Assembly (NCBI GenBank): GCA_029266615.1
Contig: JAQSWN010000072.1
Coordinates: 1-35,960 of the forward strand
Direction of reading: 5' to 3'
Origin: Polyangiaceae bacterium
GTDB lineage: Bacteria; Myxococcota_A; Polyangia; Polyangiales; Polyangiaceae
Length of the DNA: 35,960 nucleotides
Positions within the stretch are counted from its first letter, which is position 1; the number at the start of each line of letters is the position of its first letter. Positions 7,358 through 16,537 of this stretch are shown one piece after another. The notes under the pieces are model-generated. The model saw only the letters and a program-made list of their open reading frames with translations, had not been told where the DNA came from and did not search any database. Position numbers and translations under genes: made by a program.

Positions 7358-10300
7358 CACGCTCCGCCTTCCTTCTTCTTGTCGTTCGTCTTCTTGTCGC
7401 TGTTCTCTTCCGGCTTCTTCTTCTTTTCCGGCTCATGAGACTGCACGACCATCGGCTCACCACCGATGCGTAGCGGGCTGCCCTGCTCGCGCAGCACGCT
7501 GTTCACGCGGTTCGGCGAACCACGGAACTCGTCGACGACGTGGAACTCGTTCTTGTAGTTGTCGGCCAGCCACTCTTCGCAGTTACGGCTGAACTCGTCG
7601 AAGTACTGGTACTTCACCGAGTAGCCGAGGCACGTTTGGTACGCGCCCTTCGCCTGCTGCTTCTGTGGCTCGGAGGCTTCGTCCAAGGCGCCGTAGTAAG
7701 CGGTGCGAATTTCGTAGTCCTTCTTCATGCTGTCCGGAATCGGCGCAGCACGGAACTCCTTCACGAACTTGCCCCACATGTCGCCGACGCGAGAGCCGGC
7801 GGCGATGACCCAGCGCGGCGGCGGCACCGGCTGCAGATCGACGATCTTCTTGTACTCGACCGAGGCCTCGTCGATGAGCGGGCGCTTCTTGCCAATCCAG
7901 TCCTTCACCTTGGTCTGGATGTGCTTGAGGACCGTTTCCTTGGAGCCGGTCCCCTTGTACTCGGGGAACGCGACCTTATCGACCTTCGCCTTCTTCTCCT
8001 CCGCGAAGTAGAAGAGCGCCTCGCCGACCGCTTCGAGCGTACGACCGAGACGACGCTGCTTGGCGTTTGCGTCTTCGTCGATTCCCTCGATCGCAGCGAC
8101 GGCCGCCTTCGGATCTTGCCAGATCGCGCGTACCGCGGCGTATTCACGCGACGCGACGGCACCCTTATTGGCTTTGACGTAGGTGCGACCGAGCAGCGCG
8201 TGAGCCTGAGCGCGGACGTCCAGAGTCGCCTTGGTGTCGATGAGCTTCATCGACCCCGCGAGGCGCTTCTCCACGTTGCCCCAGTCCTTCTTCTCGCCGT
8301 AGTGAGCGGCAATCGCGTACGCGATCTGCGCGGTCTGCGCCGGCTTCTTGGCGCCGTAGTACTTGTTGAAGTTGTTGGCGTCCTTGATGGCCTGCTCGTC
8401 CTGGCCGATACCGAGGCGCAGCACCACGGCGTCGCTCAAGGCCTGGTCCGCGAACTCACCCTTGAAGGCGGTCGCTTCGCAGTAACGCTCGAAGAACTCT
8501 GAGGCCTTATCGTAGACGGCGATGGCTTGGTAGTTGCCGCCGATCTCGTACAGCGCCTTCTTGGCCAGGGGCGAGTCCTGCAGACCGTAGGTCTTGTTGA
8601 GCAGGATGGTGAGACGAACCTGAATCGCCTTCGCGAGGAGACGTGAGGCCTGGTAGGCCTTCGCCATGTTGTAGACGATTTCGTCGGCCTTCTCGCACTG
8701 CTTGGGCTTCTCGCCCTTGCTGAGCGGCTGCTCGCAGTACGTGCGCCACAGGTCCAGGTACGCTTCCGCACCCTTCTTGTAGCTGTCGAGGCCGTTCTTG
8801 TAGTCGCCCTTTTCCGACAGCCCATCGCCCTTTTCGACCAGCTTCTGCGCCTTGAGGCGGAGAATGTCGAACTGGATGCGGGTCAGCGACTCGCACTGCT
8901 CCTTGTTGTCCTCGAACTTGCTGCCCTTGCAGTACAGCTCGAGGAACACCGGCACGTCCTTGGACATGTCGTCGAAGCAGGCGGGGCGCGGCGGCTCCGC
9001 GCGGCTGCCGAGCACGTTCACGGATTCCAGATAGAGCTGGGCCGCGAAGATGCCGGCGTCCTTGTCGGAGTGATTGATGGCCACGTCGCGGAACGCGAGC
9101 GCGGCTTCCTCCCAGTGCTGCGACTCGAAGTAAGTGCGCGCGCGGGCGTACTTCACCTCGACGTACTGCTCTTCCGCTTCCTTGTCGCCCTTCGGCGGCG
9201 TGATGTAGCAGACGTAGCGGTTGAAGGCCGTGACCATGCCCTTCTGCATGTCGGTGAAGGGCTTGGGCTTGAACTTCTCCCACTCACCCTTCTTGGCCTC
9301 GCGGTCCTTCTCGTCTGCGCCCGTCGGCCCGAGCCCCTTGGACTTGCGGTCCGAGTCGCCCTTGTACATCTGGTCGTACATCTTCTGGTAGCAGAGCACC
9401 GAGGCGTACGCGGCTTCCGCCGCCTGACCGCCCTTCGGGTCCTCCGCAACCACCGCGTCGAACGCGGGACCGCATTCTTCCCAGCGCTGCTGGAAGTAGA
9501 GCAAGTCCGCCATGGCGTACTTGATCTTGTACATCGTGGGCCAGTCTTCCTTCACGATGCGCGGAAACTGGAACTTGGCGAAGTCGGCGGACGTGAAGTT
9601 GTCGGAGACCTTTTTGTAGAGGTACGCCGCCAAATCCATCGTCTTCTTGTCGCCGGTACCGCGTACGCCGCCGGTGCCGACGGCCTCGAGGTGCCAGCTC
9701 ATCGCGGTTTCGGCGAGGAGCTCCGCGGTCTTGTTAGAGCACTCGTCCTTCTCTTTTTGACCGCTGCCGCCCTTGTTGAACTCGTTGAAGACGCGGACCT
9801 GCTGGTCCATCTCCTTGCGGACGGCTTCCTTGTCACCCGACATCAACGCTTGGGTCGCGGTGGTGATTTGGCCCTGGTAGTAGCAGCCCTTGGCACCCGG
9901 ATCGCGGCTCAGAAGGTCGCGATAAAGGACGATGCCCTCCTTGTAGTGACCGGTGTCCAGGTAGGCCAAGCCGAGCTCGTTCAGCATGCCGACCGTCTTG
10001 GTCTGCTCGCCGCCCTTGTCTCCGCTGACAGGCTTGAAGAAGTTGAACGCCTTGTCCGGTGCGCCGGCGACGGCGTAGACCGGGATCATGTCTCGGCGGG
10101 CAGCCTTCGCCAGTTGAGTGGCGTTCGGCACGTCCGTGAATTGGTCGCCGTACTCGATGACCTTCTTGAACTCGTTGAGGGCGTTCGCGTACTCGCCCTT
10201 GTTCCAGAACACGTAACCGAGCTTGTACCGCGCGTAGCCGAACTGCTTGTTCGTCGGCGGCGGGTACTTGATGACTTCCTTGTAGGCAGCCGCCGCGAGG

Positions 10301-11112
10301 TCCCACTTGCTGGGGTCACCCTGCGACTCCTGAAAGAAGAGCTCGCCGAACGCGAGGTACGCGTACGGAATGAACGGCGACTTTGGCGCCTTCTGAATGA
10401 GCTCGAAGTAGACCGCGCGCGCGTCCTTGAGATTGCCACCCTGCTCGTGCTCGTACGCGAGGTAGTACAATACCTCGTCGATCTTCGAGTAGTCGGGGTA
10501 GTCGTTCTTCATCTGCGTGTAGTAGACAATCGCCTTCTCACGCGCGGCCTTGACGATCTTCTCGGCCTGGATGGAGTCCTGCTTGAACTTCGCGGCCTGG
10601 GCCGGGTTCTTCTTCTTCGCGTCCTGCGCTTGGATGTCGCCGGCGATCTTGTCGCGGTTCGCGGCGCTCTCGAGCTCGACGTAGGCTTCCGCCAAGCGCC
10701 GAGTCAGCTGCGGACGATCCGCCGACTTCTTCGGCGTACGCTTGTAGAGGCGCTCGAGACCTTGAATCTCGGTGATGAGGAGCGCGCGGGCACGAGCCTG
10801 CAAGCGGTTCTTGCGGGTGTCGCGCTCGGCGAACTTCTTCAGCTCGTCGGGGTTGACGGGCTTGACCTCGTCCTCGCGCTTCTTGACCTCGCGAGGCGGC
10901 GGGGCGCTCTTGAACGCCACCGCGCGCTTCTGCTTCGCGTCGAACTTCGCCGGGCCGCCGGGGCACGTCATCAAGTTCGTTTGCGCCTCTTTCGAGACGC
11001 ATTCCAAACTCAAGTCGGTCGGCTTGGCTTCGGGCACCGCGTGGGCGCTGCCGGCACAAAGCCAGACGCCCATGGCGGCAACAACTACGGAATAGGCTTT
11101 CTTCACACTCAT
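7357..11112 (-). CDS. gltD: Giant exported TPR protein, GltD/NfsD-like (AgmU type)
   Basis: A protein of 1251 residues from the ATG at 11112, which has a GGAAGG site 8 nt upstream. An ATG at 11118 overlaps the previous stop by one base and is also possible. Residues 1-25 are a signal peptide (MSVKKAYSVV..., cleavage after AHA). A Lys-rich linker precedes many TPR-like helical repeats over about residues 170-1190 (EVLYYLAYEHEQGGNLKDARAVY, ARYKLGYVFWNKGEYANALNEF, YEIGGNYQAIAVYDKASEFF). The C-terminus is a Lys/Glu-rich tail. AgmU (GltD) of M. xanthus is a periplasmic TPR protein of about the same length, encoded just before the AglT lipoprotein as here. The protein is expected to span or organise the periplasm. 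Coupled to both neighbours by overlapping codons. Confidence 0.88.
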   Translation of the reverse strand: MSVKKAYSVVVAAMGVWLCAGSAHAVPEAKPTDLSLECVSKEAQTNLMTCPGGPAKFDAKQKRAVAFKSAPPPREVKKREDEVKPVNPDELKKFAERDTRKNRLQARARALLITEIQGLERLYKRTPKKSADRPQLTRRLAEAYVELESAANRDKIAGDIQAQDAKKKNPAQAAKFKQDSIQAEKIVKAAREKAIVYYTQMKNDYPDYSKIDEVLYYLAYEHEQGGNLKDARAVYFELIQKAPKSPFIPYAYLAFGELFFQESQGDPSKWDLAAAAYKEVIKYPPPTNKQFGYARYKLGYVFWNKGEYANALNEFKKVIEYGDQFTDVPNATQLAKAARRDMIPVYAVAGAPDKAFNFFKPVSGDKGGEQTKTVGMLNELGLAYLDTGHYKEGIVLYRDLLSRDPGAKGCYYQGQITTATQALMSGDKEAVRKEMDQQVRVFNEFNKGGSGQKEKDECSNKTAELLAETAMSWHLEAVGTGGVRGTGDKKTMDLAAYLYKKVSDNFTSADFAKFQFPRIVKEDWPTMYKIKYAMADLLYFQQRWEECGPAFDAVVAEDPKGGQAAEAAYASVLCYQKMYDQMYKGDSDRKSKGLGPTGADEKDREAKKGEWEKFKPKPFTDMQKGMVTAFNRYVCYITPPKGDKEAEEQYVEVKYARARTYFESQHWEEAALAFRDVAINHSDKDAGIFAAQLYLESVNVLGSRAEPPRPACFDDMSKDVPVFLELYCKGSKFEDNKEQCESLTRIQFDILRLKAQKLVEKGDGLSEKGDYKNGLDSYKKGAEAYLDLWRTYCEQPLSKGEKPKQCEKADEIVYNMAKAYQASRLLAKAIQVRLTILLNKTYGLQDSPLAKKALYEIGGNYQAIAVYDKASEFFERYCEATAFKGEFADQALSDAVVLRLGIGQDEQAIKDANNFNKYYGAKKPAQTAQIAYAIAAHYGEKKDWGNVEKRLAGSMKLIDTKATLDVRAQAHALLGRTYVKANKGAVASREYAAVRAIWQDPKAAVAAIEGIDEDANAKQRRLGRTLEAVGEALFYFAEEKKAKVDKVAFPEYKGTGSKETVLKHIQTKVKDWIGKKRPLIDEASVEYKKIVDLQPVPPPRWVIAAGSRVGDMWGKFVKEFRAAPIPDSMKKDYEIRTAYYGALDEASEPQKQQAKGAYQTCLGYSVKYQYFDEFSRNCEEWLADNYKNEFHVVDEFRGSPNRVNSVLREQGSPLRIGGEPMVVQSHEPEKKKKPEENSDKKTNDKKKEGGA

Positions 11113-11117
11113 TTGCA

Positions 11118-12908
11118 TCACCTTCCGCAAGCCGACTCGACCACCTGACGGTAGAAACCGAGCTCGTCGCGCCAATACTCGCCGTTGAACGGCCAAATCA
11201 CGTGTTCTTCGTCCGGCTTAACGACGCCGTAAATCTTGGCTTCGGCCTTGCTGACCTGGTTCGTCTGGATCTTTTCGTCGAGCAGGTTGCGCTGCGCGGC
11301 CGTGATGTCGATGAGGATCTTCTCACCATTGCGCAGATGCTCGTTCAGCTCGTCCACGTAGCGTTGGTAGCGACCCAGGGCGAGCTCGCCGGCTTGGCGA
11401 ACCGCCAAGTCACGCGCAAGCTTGAGGGCATCCGAAACTTCCATGCCGAGACCGGAGCTCTGGAAGTCCGAGGGCGACTTCTTGAAGCGCTTCTCCTCTT
11501 CCTCGAGCAGCTTCACGTAGTCGATGTTGCGGAGGAGCTGGCGATCGGACAGCGCGATCTCCACGATCGGTCGCACCGACGCGGGGATGTCACCCTTGCC
11601 CTCGCGCACCTCGAGTAGGAACTTGAAGAACGCGTCCTCGCGGTTCTCGCCCTTGTACTTCTTGAGGATCTTCTCGAGCTCGTCCTTGATCGGCGTGTAG
11701 CGCAGGTTGAAGCGCGCCACGACGGTGGTCGCCGCGTCGTAGTTGCAGTTCGTGAAGTAAATGATCGCGCGAAGAACTTCCGACTCCGGATAGAACGAGT
11801 TCGGGAAGTACGGCGCGCTCAGCGTGTGGATGTTGCCGAGCGAGCGCGGGTAGTCGCCGGCCATGAAGTAGGCCCAAGACTCCTCGAACAGCGCGTCCAG
11901 CCAGTACTCGCTCGTCTTGTCGACGTTGTTCCAGTACTTGACCGCAGCCGACAGCTTGGTGCTGTTGACGGTGGGCGCATTGGTCTCGGCGTCGAGCGTG
12001 ATCGACGACGAGTAGTAAGTCCGTGCCATGGACAAGTACGCGAGGTCGCGCATGCGGTCCTCGTCGTCCACGCCCTCGACGCCTTCGTCCAATGCCTTTT
12101 CGATGCGCTGGAAGGCTTTGACGGCGGGCACCGCCTTGCGGAGCTGCACGTAGCTAACGCCGGTGAAGAACTGGGCCTTCACGTAGTACTCGCTGCGGCG
12201 GTCGACCTTCTGGAAGAGGCGAATCGACTCTTCGAACTGGCGGTTACGGTACTTGTAACGACCGAGCATGAAGTTCAGCTGCCAGTACAGGTCGCGCTGC
12301 TGCTCGTTGTCGAAGCGAGCCAAGTCTTCGTCGTTGTACTTACCGACGCGCTCGATGATGTCCGCCGGCTCCGGCAACTGCGTCGCGAGCTTCGCCAGCC
12401 ACAGCAGCGTTTCCTTGAACTTCAGGTGGTTCGTGTTGTCCGCGATGCCGCTGAAGATCTGGTAACTTGCCTGGTAAAACTTGAGGCGATAGAGCGAGAT
12501 CGCGAGGAAGTACTCTGCGAGCTGCTTGTTGCCGGGGTCGTCGCCCGTCTCGCCGGCGCGCACGCGGTGCAAGGCTTGCGCGGCCTCGCTCCACTTCTCT
12601 TTGTCGAACAGGGCTTTCGCTTGAGCGGCGGCCTCCGTCGGGTTGCCGGCGACGACAGCGGGCTGGGCTTTGCCCTTCGGCGCGTCCTCATCGAGATCGA
12701 TATCGACGGCGCCCTTCTTCTTGCCACCGTCAGCAGCGGGCGCGGGCGTGGCGGCCTTGCCACCCTTCTTACCACCGGCCTTCGGCGCGGGCGTTGGAGC
12801 GTCGAGGTCCAAAACCTCTTGGGCGCGAGCAATGTTGGTGATGCCGAGAGAGCTCGACACGACGGCGGAAGCCAGGATGCTGACCGCGACCAGGCGCTTT
12901 CGGAACAT
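11118..12908 (-). CDS. gltC: Exported TPR protein, GltC/NfsC-like
   Basis: A 596-residue protein. The ATG at 12908 follows a GAGGA ribosome site; the frame is open to 13058 but that part is leader sequence. A signal peptide (MFRKRLVAVSILASAVV..., ARA before QEVLDLD) is followed by an Ala/Pro/Lys/Asp-rich linker of about 75 residues. TPR-type repeats run through about residue 480 (QLAEYFLAISLYRLKFYQASYQ, NFMLGRYKYRNRQFEESIRLFQ, SWAYFMAGDYPRSLGNIHTL). The C-terminal 110 residues are helical and charged, ending SACGR. It is first in the operon, directly before the giant TPR gene, which is the position of NfsC in the nfs operon. GltC/NfsC is a periplasmic TPR partner of the outer-membrane barrels. 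No enzymatic motif is seen. Confidence 0.8.
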   Translation of the reverse strand: MFRKRLVAVSILASAVVSSSLGITNIARAQEVLDLDAPTPAPKAGGKKGGKAATPAPAADGGKKKGAVDIDLDEDAPKGKAQPAVVAGNPTEAAAQAKALFDKEKWSEAAQALHRVRAGETGDDPGNKQLAEYFLAISLYRLKFYQASYQIFSGIADNTNHLKFKETLLWLAKLATQLPEPADIIERVGKYNDEDLARFDNEQQRDLYWQLNFMLGRYKYRNRQFEESIRLFQKVDRRSEYYVKAQFFTGVSYVQLRKAVPAVKAFQRIEKALDEGVEGVDDEDRMRDLAYLSMARTYYSSSITLDAETNAPTVNSTKLSAAVKYWNNVDKTSEYWLDALFEESWAYFMAGDYPRSLGNIHTLSAPYFPNSFYPESEVLRAIIYFTNCNYDAATTVVARFNLRYTPIKDELEKILKKYKGENREDAFFKFLLEVREGKGDIPASVRPIVEIALSDRQLLRNIDYVKLLEEEEKRFKKSPSDFQSSGLGMEVSDALKLARDLAVRQAGELALGRYQRYVDELNEHLRNGEKILIDITAAQRNLLDEKIQTNQVSKAEAKIYGVVKPDEEHVIWPFNGEYWRDELGFYRQVVESACGR

Positions 12909-12936
12909 GAATCCTCGTTGGATGGGTTGGGAGGCT

Positions 12937-12962
12937 CGCCCCCTCACGACTAGGAGGGGGCG
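12937..12962 (-). promoter_or_regulatory. Perfect 9-bp hairpin in the 5' leader of the glt-like operon
   Basis: CGCCCCCTC (12937-12945) and GAGGGGGCG (12954-12962) are exact inverted copies around an 8-base loop. The hairpin ends about 28 bases before the gltC-like ATG and lies inside the predicted leader of about 140 nt. It could affect transcript stability or translation. No T-run follows, so it is not a standard terminator. Confidence 0.5.
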
Positions 12963-13576
12963 CCGAACCCCGGGCTGAGCGGGCTTCGGGCGGGCTGGGG
13001 TCTCGAGACGAAAAAGCCTAATAACTACCGGTAGATACAACCCGCAGGGCTGCGGCATGTTAGATAGCGGCAGAAGCCGTTGTCAAGCGTCGTTGAAACT
13101 CGGTCGCGCGATCTGTAGGCGTTTGGGGCCATGTCGGAAAATTCGCGCGGGCGCGCTCAGCCGTGCTGCGCGGTGCGCCATGGCAACGTCGATTAGTAAA
13201 GTTTGAATCGAAACTACGCGTCATGCGTCGCTCATCCACTCCGCGTCCGAAACGGACCCCGGGCTGATGCTTGGGCCCGTAAGCTCGATCCTGTTCGCTA
13301 GCGTCCCCGCGACCGCGGACGCCATCCGACTACGAAGCGGAGTGGAAAGAGCCTTGCCCCTCTGTCACCCTGCTGCAGGTGATACGACGCAGCGCCGTCG
13401 CAGCAGCGTTGCGCAAACTTTCCGTGAGAGCCCGACGAGAGCCGACGATTGAGTCGCGACGCGCCCGTTTCGCGTTGACGGATTTCCGCGCCCTCGATTA
13501 GCGTACGCGACCGGTCCGCGGGCAACTGTCGAAGCAAATAGCTGCACACAGAAGCACACAAGGTAAGCGAGCGAGA
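12963..13576. other. Divergent intergenic region
   Basis: Separates the minus-strand glt-like operon from the plus-strand Cys-rich lipoprotein. It contains the operon promoter (13057-13086). The remaining 490 bases (13087-13576) show no gene: the small frames there lack ribosome sites and protein-like composition. I did not find a convincing promoter for the plus-strand gene. Confidence 0.5.
13057..13086 (-). promoter_or_regulatory. Promoter of the glt-like operon
   Basis: On the minus strand a consensus TTGACA (13086-13081), 18 bases, then TAACAT (13062-13057, four of six consensus bases). The predicted start near 13050 gives a leader of about 140 nt that contains the 12937-12962 hairpin. 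The spacer contains a short CGGCTTCTGCCG dyad that could be an operator. Confidence 0.5.
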
Positions 13577-14224
13577 ATGATTAGGAAGCCGAGTGCTGGT
13601 CTTTGGTCCGTGGCGTTGCTGCTGGGTTTGAGCGCGCTGGGTTGCAATGCTGGTGGCGTGGGCGATCCGTGCACGCCCGAAGACGAATACCAGCAGAACT
13701 TCAACGGCTTTCAGGTCACGGAGACGAACGTCGAGAGTCGATCGTTCCAATGCGAAACGCGCCTGTGCCTGGTGAACCACTTCCAGGGTCGCGTGAGCTG
13801 TCGACAGGGCCAGGGCTCGCAGCTGGACGCGGCGGGTATGCCGGTCACGTCTGGCTACGCCCCCAAGTGCTCCATCCCGGGCACCGCGCCTTCGAATAAC
13901 CCCGGGGACTTGAACAACATCAACGTCTCCGTTCCGGCGCAACTGACGGAGCGCCAGACCGACAAGGCAGTTTACTGCTCCTGTCGTTGCGATGGCCCGG
14001 ACAAGAACGCCCGCTACTGCGAATGCCCCGAAGGCTTCAAGTGCGCCAAGCTCGTGGACGAGCTCAAGATCACGAACGGCGCCGGGCAGCTCGCCGGCTC
14101 GTACTGCATCCGCTCCGGTACGGACTACGTCGAGGAAGGCTACAGCACCGAAACTTGCCGCGACAACCCGGCCAAGTGCGGCTGCGGCGGCGAGAATCAG
14201 CCGGACGAGTGCGGCCTCAAGTAA
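13577..14224 (+). CDS. Cysteine-rich lipoprotein of unknown function
   Basis: A 215-residue protein with a lipoprotein signal (MIRKPSAGLWSVALLLGL) and lipobox SALGC, Cys at residue 23. The mature chain has about 18 further Cys, clustered as YCSCRC, YCEC and KCGCG, suggesting a disulfide-stabilised extracytoplasmic domain. No known domain recognised. The ribosome site is weak (AAGG, about 13 bases upstream). The gene is divergent from the glt-like operon and is followed at once by yraN, so they may share a transcript. Such Cys-rich lipoproteins are typical of myxobacterial genomes and poorly characterised. Confidence 0.8.
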   Translation: MIRKPSAGLWSVALLLGLSALGCNAGGVGDPCTPEDEYQQNFNGFQVTETNVESRSFQCETRLCLVNHFQGRVSCRQGQGSQLDAAGMPVTSGYAPKCSIPGTAPSNNPGDLNNINVSVPAQLTERQTDKAVYCSCRCDGPDKNARYCECPEGFKCAKLVDELKITNGAGQLAGSYCIRSGTDYVEEGYSTETCRDNPAKCGCGGENQPDECGLK

Positions 14225-14228
14225 CCCA

Positions 14229-14588
14229 CTGAGTCGCGTCGGGTCGGGGCGTGCCGCCGAGCAAGCGGTGGCGCGCTACCTGGCCGAACGCGGCTTCCAG
14301 ATTGTAGCCGTCAACCTCCGCCTCCAATACCTGGAGCTGGACGTAGTCGCGAGGCGAGACGATCTGGTGGTCGTCGTCGAGGTCCGCTCCCGTGGCGTTG
14401 GCGCGTGGACGAGCGGCTTCGGGAGCCTCGACGGACGCAAGCGCTACCGGGTGCGCCTCGCCGGGCAGCGGCTTTGGGAGCGTCGCTACCAGCGCGACCC
14501 TTCGGTGAACCGGCTCCGCTTCGACGCCGCGAGCGTGAGCTTCGGTCCGCGCGGCGCGGAGATAGAGTACGTCGAAGCCGCGTTCTGA
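14229..14588 (+). CDS. yraN: YraN/UPF0102 family protein with non-ATG start
   Basis: A 119-residue reading from a CTG at 14229. The frame contains the UPF0102 pattern: GRAAEQAVARYLAERGFQI, then ELDVVARRDDLVVVVEVRSR, where the family has EIDLIA...VFVEVKTR, the restriction-endonuclease-like D...ExK core. Here the Lys of the usual EVK motif is Arg. No in-frame ATG, GTG or TTG lies near the expected start. The only others are GTG at 14268, which would remove the first helix, and an ATG at 13992 deep in the upstream gene. The length from CTG fits the family (about 120). The start is therefore unresolved. It follows the lipoprotein gene by four bases. The family is nuclease-like, of uncertain role. 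Confidence 0.8.
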   Translation: MSRVGSGRAAEQAVARYLAERGFQIVAVNLRLQYLELDVVARRDDLVVVVEVRSRGVGAWTSGFGSLDGRKRYRVRLAGQRLWERRYQRDPSVNRLRFDAASVSFGPRGAEIEYVEAAF

Positions 14589-14618
14589 CCGGCGATAGAC
14601 GGAGCCGCGCGTCGTCCC

Positions 14619-15410
14619 CTAAGTGTTGAGGGAGTCTTTCATGGCTTGGCGTAGCTCGTAGAGTGACTCGAGCTCGCCGGGCTCTGCCTTCGGCTCCAGC
14701 GCGGCGATGGCTCTCTCCAACTTGTCGATCTCGCTCTGCTGGCGCGACCGCAAGTTGATGACCATCGTCTCGAAAGCCTCGAAGAAGTCCACGAGCTCGT
14801 CGCCCTTGCGGAGCTTGTTGGGGATGCGCAGGTGCCCCTCGCCTACCTCGCGGATTTGCCGCTTCATCTTGAAGATGGGGCCGGCAACCTTGTGGGTGAC
14901 CAAAATGCCGGCGAAGCCGATGAGCACGACGAGCAACGTGAGGGCCGTGGTCAGCGTTATCACCATCGTTCGCTGCTGGCTGCGGATGGCACCGGACTGG
15001 GCCTTGAGATCCGCGGCTTGCTTCTCCAGCGCCGCCTGCTGACTCTTCAACCGCTCGTCTTGCTTGTCCGCGTCACCTTTGAAGGCCTCGAGCAGCGCTG
15101 GGTTGTCGCTGTAGATCGGGTCCTTCACGATGTTCATCTTCACGACCTCGCTGACTTTGCGGCTCTCCTCGACGACCTCGCGCCCGCGGCCGACGACTTG
15201 CTCGCCCTGCTGCACGGTTTGGGTGCTTTGAGAGATGACGGCCTCGCTCGTGCGCCAGAGCAGCGTGCCGAGGCAGACGCTGAACAGCACGGCGATACCC
15301 ACCAGGTAGCCGCTGTACTTGAGCTGGAAGTGCGAATCCAGCAGGTAGTTCTTGAGGCGCCGCTGATGACGGCCGGCGGGGGGCGAAGACATGGATGCCG
15401 CTTCGGGCAT
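14619..15410 (-). CDS. Two-TM HAMP-domain membrane protein without output domain
   Basis: A 263-residue protein. The ATG at 15410 has AGGAG nine bases upstream. Residues 30-52 are a first transmembrane helix. Residues about 60-147 form a periplasmic, partly coiled-coil region (heptad-rich ERLKSQQAALEKQAADLKAQ). Residues 148-170 are the second helix. A HAMP domain follows (AGPIFKMKRQIREVGEGHL to DELVDFFEAFETMV), then a short coiled coil. There is no kinase, cyclase or methyl-accepting domain after HAMP, so a separate partner would be needed to relay any signal. It lies downstream of the HEAT-repeat gene on the same strand, 197 bases away. Confidence 0.85.
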   Translation of the reverse strand: MPEAASMSSPPAGRHQRRLKNYLLDSHFQLKYSGYLVGIAVLFSVCLGTLLWRTSEAVISQSTQTVQQGEQVVGRGREVVEESRKVSEVVKMNIVKDPIYSDNPALLEAFKGDADKQDERLKSQQAALEKQAADLKAQSGAIRSQQRTMVITLTTALTLLVVLIGFAGILVTHKVAGPIFKMKRQIREVGEGHLRIPNKLRKGDELVDFFEAFETMVINLRSRQQSEIDKLERAIAALEPKAEPGELESLYELRQAMKDSLNT

Positions 15411-15607
15411 GGGAACGTTCTCCTAGTCGCGCGCAGTTACGAAGACTCCGAGCGCAACTTTGCAAGCTTAGGGGTCAGTGGGTCACACGAGCAAGAACCG
15501 CGTCAGTTTTCTGGCCGAAACGGGGACCGCGCTCCTCGCCAGGTTGCGGGGCGCGCAGCGTGCCACCCGTACTGGATGAGGCGCATGCGGAACCGCTTAC
15601 TGAACGG

Positions 15608-16435
15608 CTACTGATTGGGCGCGATGGTGGCGAACTTATCGACCGCGCGCTCTGCGGCCATGCGAATGAGCTCATTCTCGTTCTCCGTGCTTCCGGGCGA
15701 GACGCCAGGCTCCGTGAGGTTGACCGAGAAGCTGCCGATCAGGTTTTTTTCCGGATACGAGAGCATCGCAACCTCGATTTTGATTTTGAGGTTGCCGTTG
15801 GCGTAGTCCGGCGCGCTCACCCCCGGCGAGAGGAAAAAGGCTTTCACGCCTGGGTGCTTGCCGAGCCGGCGTTTCGCGTCCGCCTGCGTCTCCCCGCTCG
15901 GCGCGTAGAGAAAGCCGCTCGTCTGCCCGAGCTTGCCCGACATGGCGGTGCGCACGATGTTCTCGACCTCCGCGGTGCCGCGACCGGTTTTGTCCGTCGT
16001 CTTGCCGACCGCGACGTAGTACTTCGTATCCGTCACGAAGGCCGGCTCTGCGCCTCCCGCGCCTCCACCTTTGATGACCTCGAGCGCCTTTCGAATGGTG
16101 GCCTTGACGACGTCGCTCGACTCCGCTGCGAGGCGTTTCTCCAAGCACGCCTGACCGGCAACTTGCGCGAGCCTACCGAGCGCAGCCGCCGACGCCGCGC
16201 GCACGGTGGTGTTCGAATCCACGAGCGCAGAGCACAGCGGGGACACGGCGCGCTCTGCCTTGGAAGCGCCGAGCGCGAGCGCCGCTTGCGTTCGGACGCG
16301 GAAGTCGTCGCTGTTCGCGAGGTTGTAGATGAGCCGCTCGAGGTCGCTGGTCTGGGCCAGGGCCATCGACGACACGAGCCACGTCCCCAAGAATGCGAAG
16401 ACCGACAACGCCCGCAGGAGTCGGGAGGGCAACAT
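15608..16435 (-). CDS. Exported HEAT-repeat protein
   Basis: About 275 residues from the ATG at 16435, which gives a clean signal peptide (MLPSRLLRALSVFAF..., ALA before QTSD). An ATG at 16453 adds six residues and cannot be excluded; neither has a clear ribosome site. Residues about 30-130 are HEAT-like repeats (RVRTQAALALGASKAERAVSPL, TTVRAASAAALGRLAQ). The C-terminal half (about 140-275) is an alpha/beta domain I do not recognise (YYVAVGKTTDKTGRGTAEVENI, then KIKIEVAMLSYPEKNLIGSFSVNL). HEAT repeats bind proteins. It is divergent from the next plus-strand gene and lies upstream of the HAMP protein. Confidence 0.75.
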   Translation of the reverse strand: MLPSRLLRALSVFAFLGTWLVSSMALAQTSDLERLIYNLANSDDFRVRTQAALALGASKAERAVSPLCSALVDSNTTVRAASAAALGRLAQVAGQACLEKRLAAESSDVVKATIRKALEVIKGGGAGGAEPAFVTDTKYYVAVGKTTDKTGRGTAEVENIVRTAMSGKLGQTSGFLYAPSGETQADAKRRLGKHPGVKAFFLSPGVSAPDYANGNLKIKIEVAMLSYPEKNLIGSFSVNLTEPGVSPGSTENENELIRMAAERAVDKFATIAPNQ

Positions 16436-16537
16436 CGGTGGGCACGTTATCATGGGCAGGACGCGCAACGCGGCTAGTGCATCGTTGGACGCTACCGAAT
16501 CCATCGCTCTTCAAACTGCGCTATCTTCCGTGTGCCG

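Noticed and set aside
5660..7438. 592-codon plus-strand open frame
   Set aside because: Fully antisense to the TPR lipoprotein gene; Leu/Arg/Val-rich composition typical of the reverse frame of a high-GC gene, with no domain or ribosome site.
9070..11148. 692-codon plus-strand open frame
   Set aside because: Antisense shadow of the giant TPR gene, which has signal peptide, repeats and coupled start.
15555..15580. Minus-strand TGGCAC resembling a sigma-54 -24 element
   Set aside because: No TTGC -12 element at the required spacing.
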